From NCBI GenBank assembly GCA_900313015.1, contig OMPR01000008.1:248001-312000 (forward strand): a stretch of DNA of 64,000 nt, written 5' to 3'. The position numbers and the translations under genes are program-made. Numbering within the stretch: the first letter of the stretch is position 1; every line of letters begins with the position of its first letter. Below, in pieces: positions 63,763-64,000 of this stretch. Source of the DNA: Rhodobacteraceae bacterium EL53. Lineage in GTDB: Bacteria; Pseudomonadota; Alphaproteobacteria; Rhodobacterales; Rhodobacteraceae. The notes under the pieces were generated by a model, which was not told the DNA's origin, searched no databases, and saw only the letters and a program-made list of their open reading frames with translations.

Positions 63763-64000
63763 TCAGCGGCGCTCGCGGCGGCCTTCGCGCTCGTCACGCT
63801 TCTGCATCTGGACCGAAGGGCCCTCTTTGTGCTCGTCGACCTTGATGGTCAGAACGCGCATCACGTCGTCATGCAGGCGCATCAGGCGTTCCATTTCCTG
63901 AACGGCCGGAGCAGGTGCATCCGAACGCAGGAAGGCATAGTGGCCCTTGCGGTTTTTGTTGATCTTGTAGGCCATCGTTTTGACGCCCCAGTACTCGTGA
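63763..64000 (-). CDS. rpsF: 30S ribosomal protein S6 (5' end outside window)
   Basis: The last 78 codons of S6 are in the window, entering as [21 protein letters not shown], matching the middle of the family protein, with the C-terminal [15 protein letters not shown] and a basic Arg-rich tail. The Met at 63975 is internal; the true start is upstream beyond the edge. It begins the rpsF-rpsR-rplI operon. Confidence 0.95.
   Translation of the reverse strand, partial: HEYWGVKTMAYKINKNRKGHYAFLRSDAPAPAVQEMERLMRLHDDVMRVLTIKVDEHKEGPSVQMQKRDEREGRRERR

Overview
The window reads as one continuous piece of chromosome from an alphaproteobacterium, most likely a marine Rhodobacterales (Roseobacter-group) species. 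The main reasons are the gene content and order: lptF-lptG-lptD-surA-rsmA, prfA-prmC-DUF4167, xerD-aroK-aroB, rpsF-rpsR-rplI, a LuxI/LuxR acyl-homoserine-lactone pair, a very large RTX protein ending in a Hint domain, and a dimethylglycine/sarcosine dehydrogenase with a GcvT half. Genes are densely packed, with many ATGA start/stop overlaps. I found no tRNA, rRNA, insertion sequence, phage block or CRISPR array. The assignment rests on recognition by eye; no search was run.

Layout. 1-4.5 kb: the start of mazG (cut by the window edge), then an M20D amidohydrolase, an agmatinase, a second ureohydrolase resembling guanidinobutyrase, and two small envelope proteins. 4.5-7.5 kb: prfA, prmC and a DUF4167 gene, closed by a strong bidirectional terminator. 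7.5-14.2 kb (minus strand): the LPS-export and outer-membrane folding operon lptF-lptG-lptD-surA-rsmA, without the pdxA gene that usually sits between surA and rsmA in this group. 14.3-16.3 kb: pepA-holC. 16.3-19.4 kb (minus): ABC-F ATPase, MarC, membrane aspartic protease. 19.5-23 kb: an MFS exporter, ndk, a TfoX C-terminal protein and a cytochrome P450.

23.1-25.9 kb: a tight three-gene unit of a CHAD protein, a ParA-type ATPase and a CYTH/TTM triphosphatase. This is the best candidate in the window for an undescribed system, possibly one that positions or partitions polyphosphate granules. 25.9-29.5 kb: a polar amino-acid-type ABC transporter, a carboxymuconolactone-decarboxylase-like protein and a creatininase-family hydrolase. 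29.5-33.2 kb (minus): a DegP-type protease with a two-component system. 33.3-37.1 kb (minus): three translationally coupled genes with a CobW-type GTPase between two metallohydrolases.

37.1-44.1 kb: a long non-coding leader and a 2,015-residue RTX/Hint protein built of four repeated modules. 44.2-52.4 kb: MocA-like nucleotidyltransferase, FAD/GcvT dehydrogenase, LytTR membrane regulator, CorC/CNNM protein, xerD, a secreted unknown and a 50-residue membrane protein. 52.5-57.6 kb: aroK-aroB, an outer-membrane porin and tig. 57.7-59.8 kb: quorum-sensing genes (luxI type with a long C-terminal tail, luxR type, XRE regulator). 60-64 kb: an aquaporin, a lipoprotein transglycosylase, a second RTX protein and the rpsF-rpsR-rplI ribosomal operon, with rpsF cut by the window edge.

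Three convergent gene pairs share a four-base stop overlap, so their transcripts must run into one another. Strong hairpin terminators close several of the other units.
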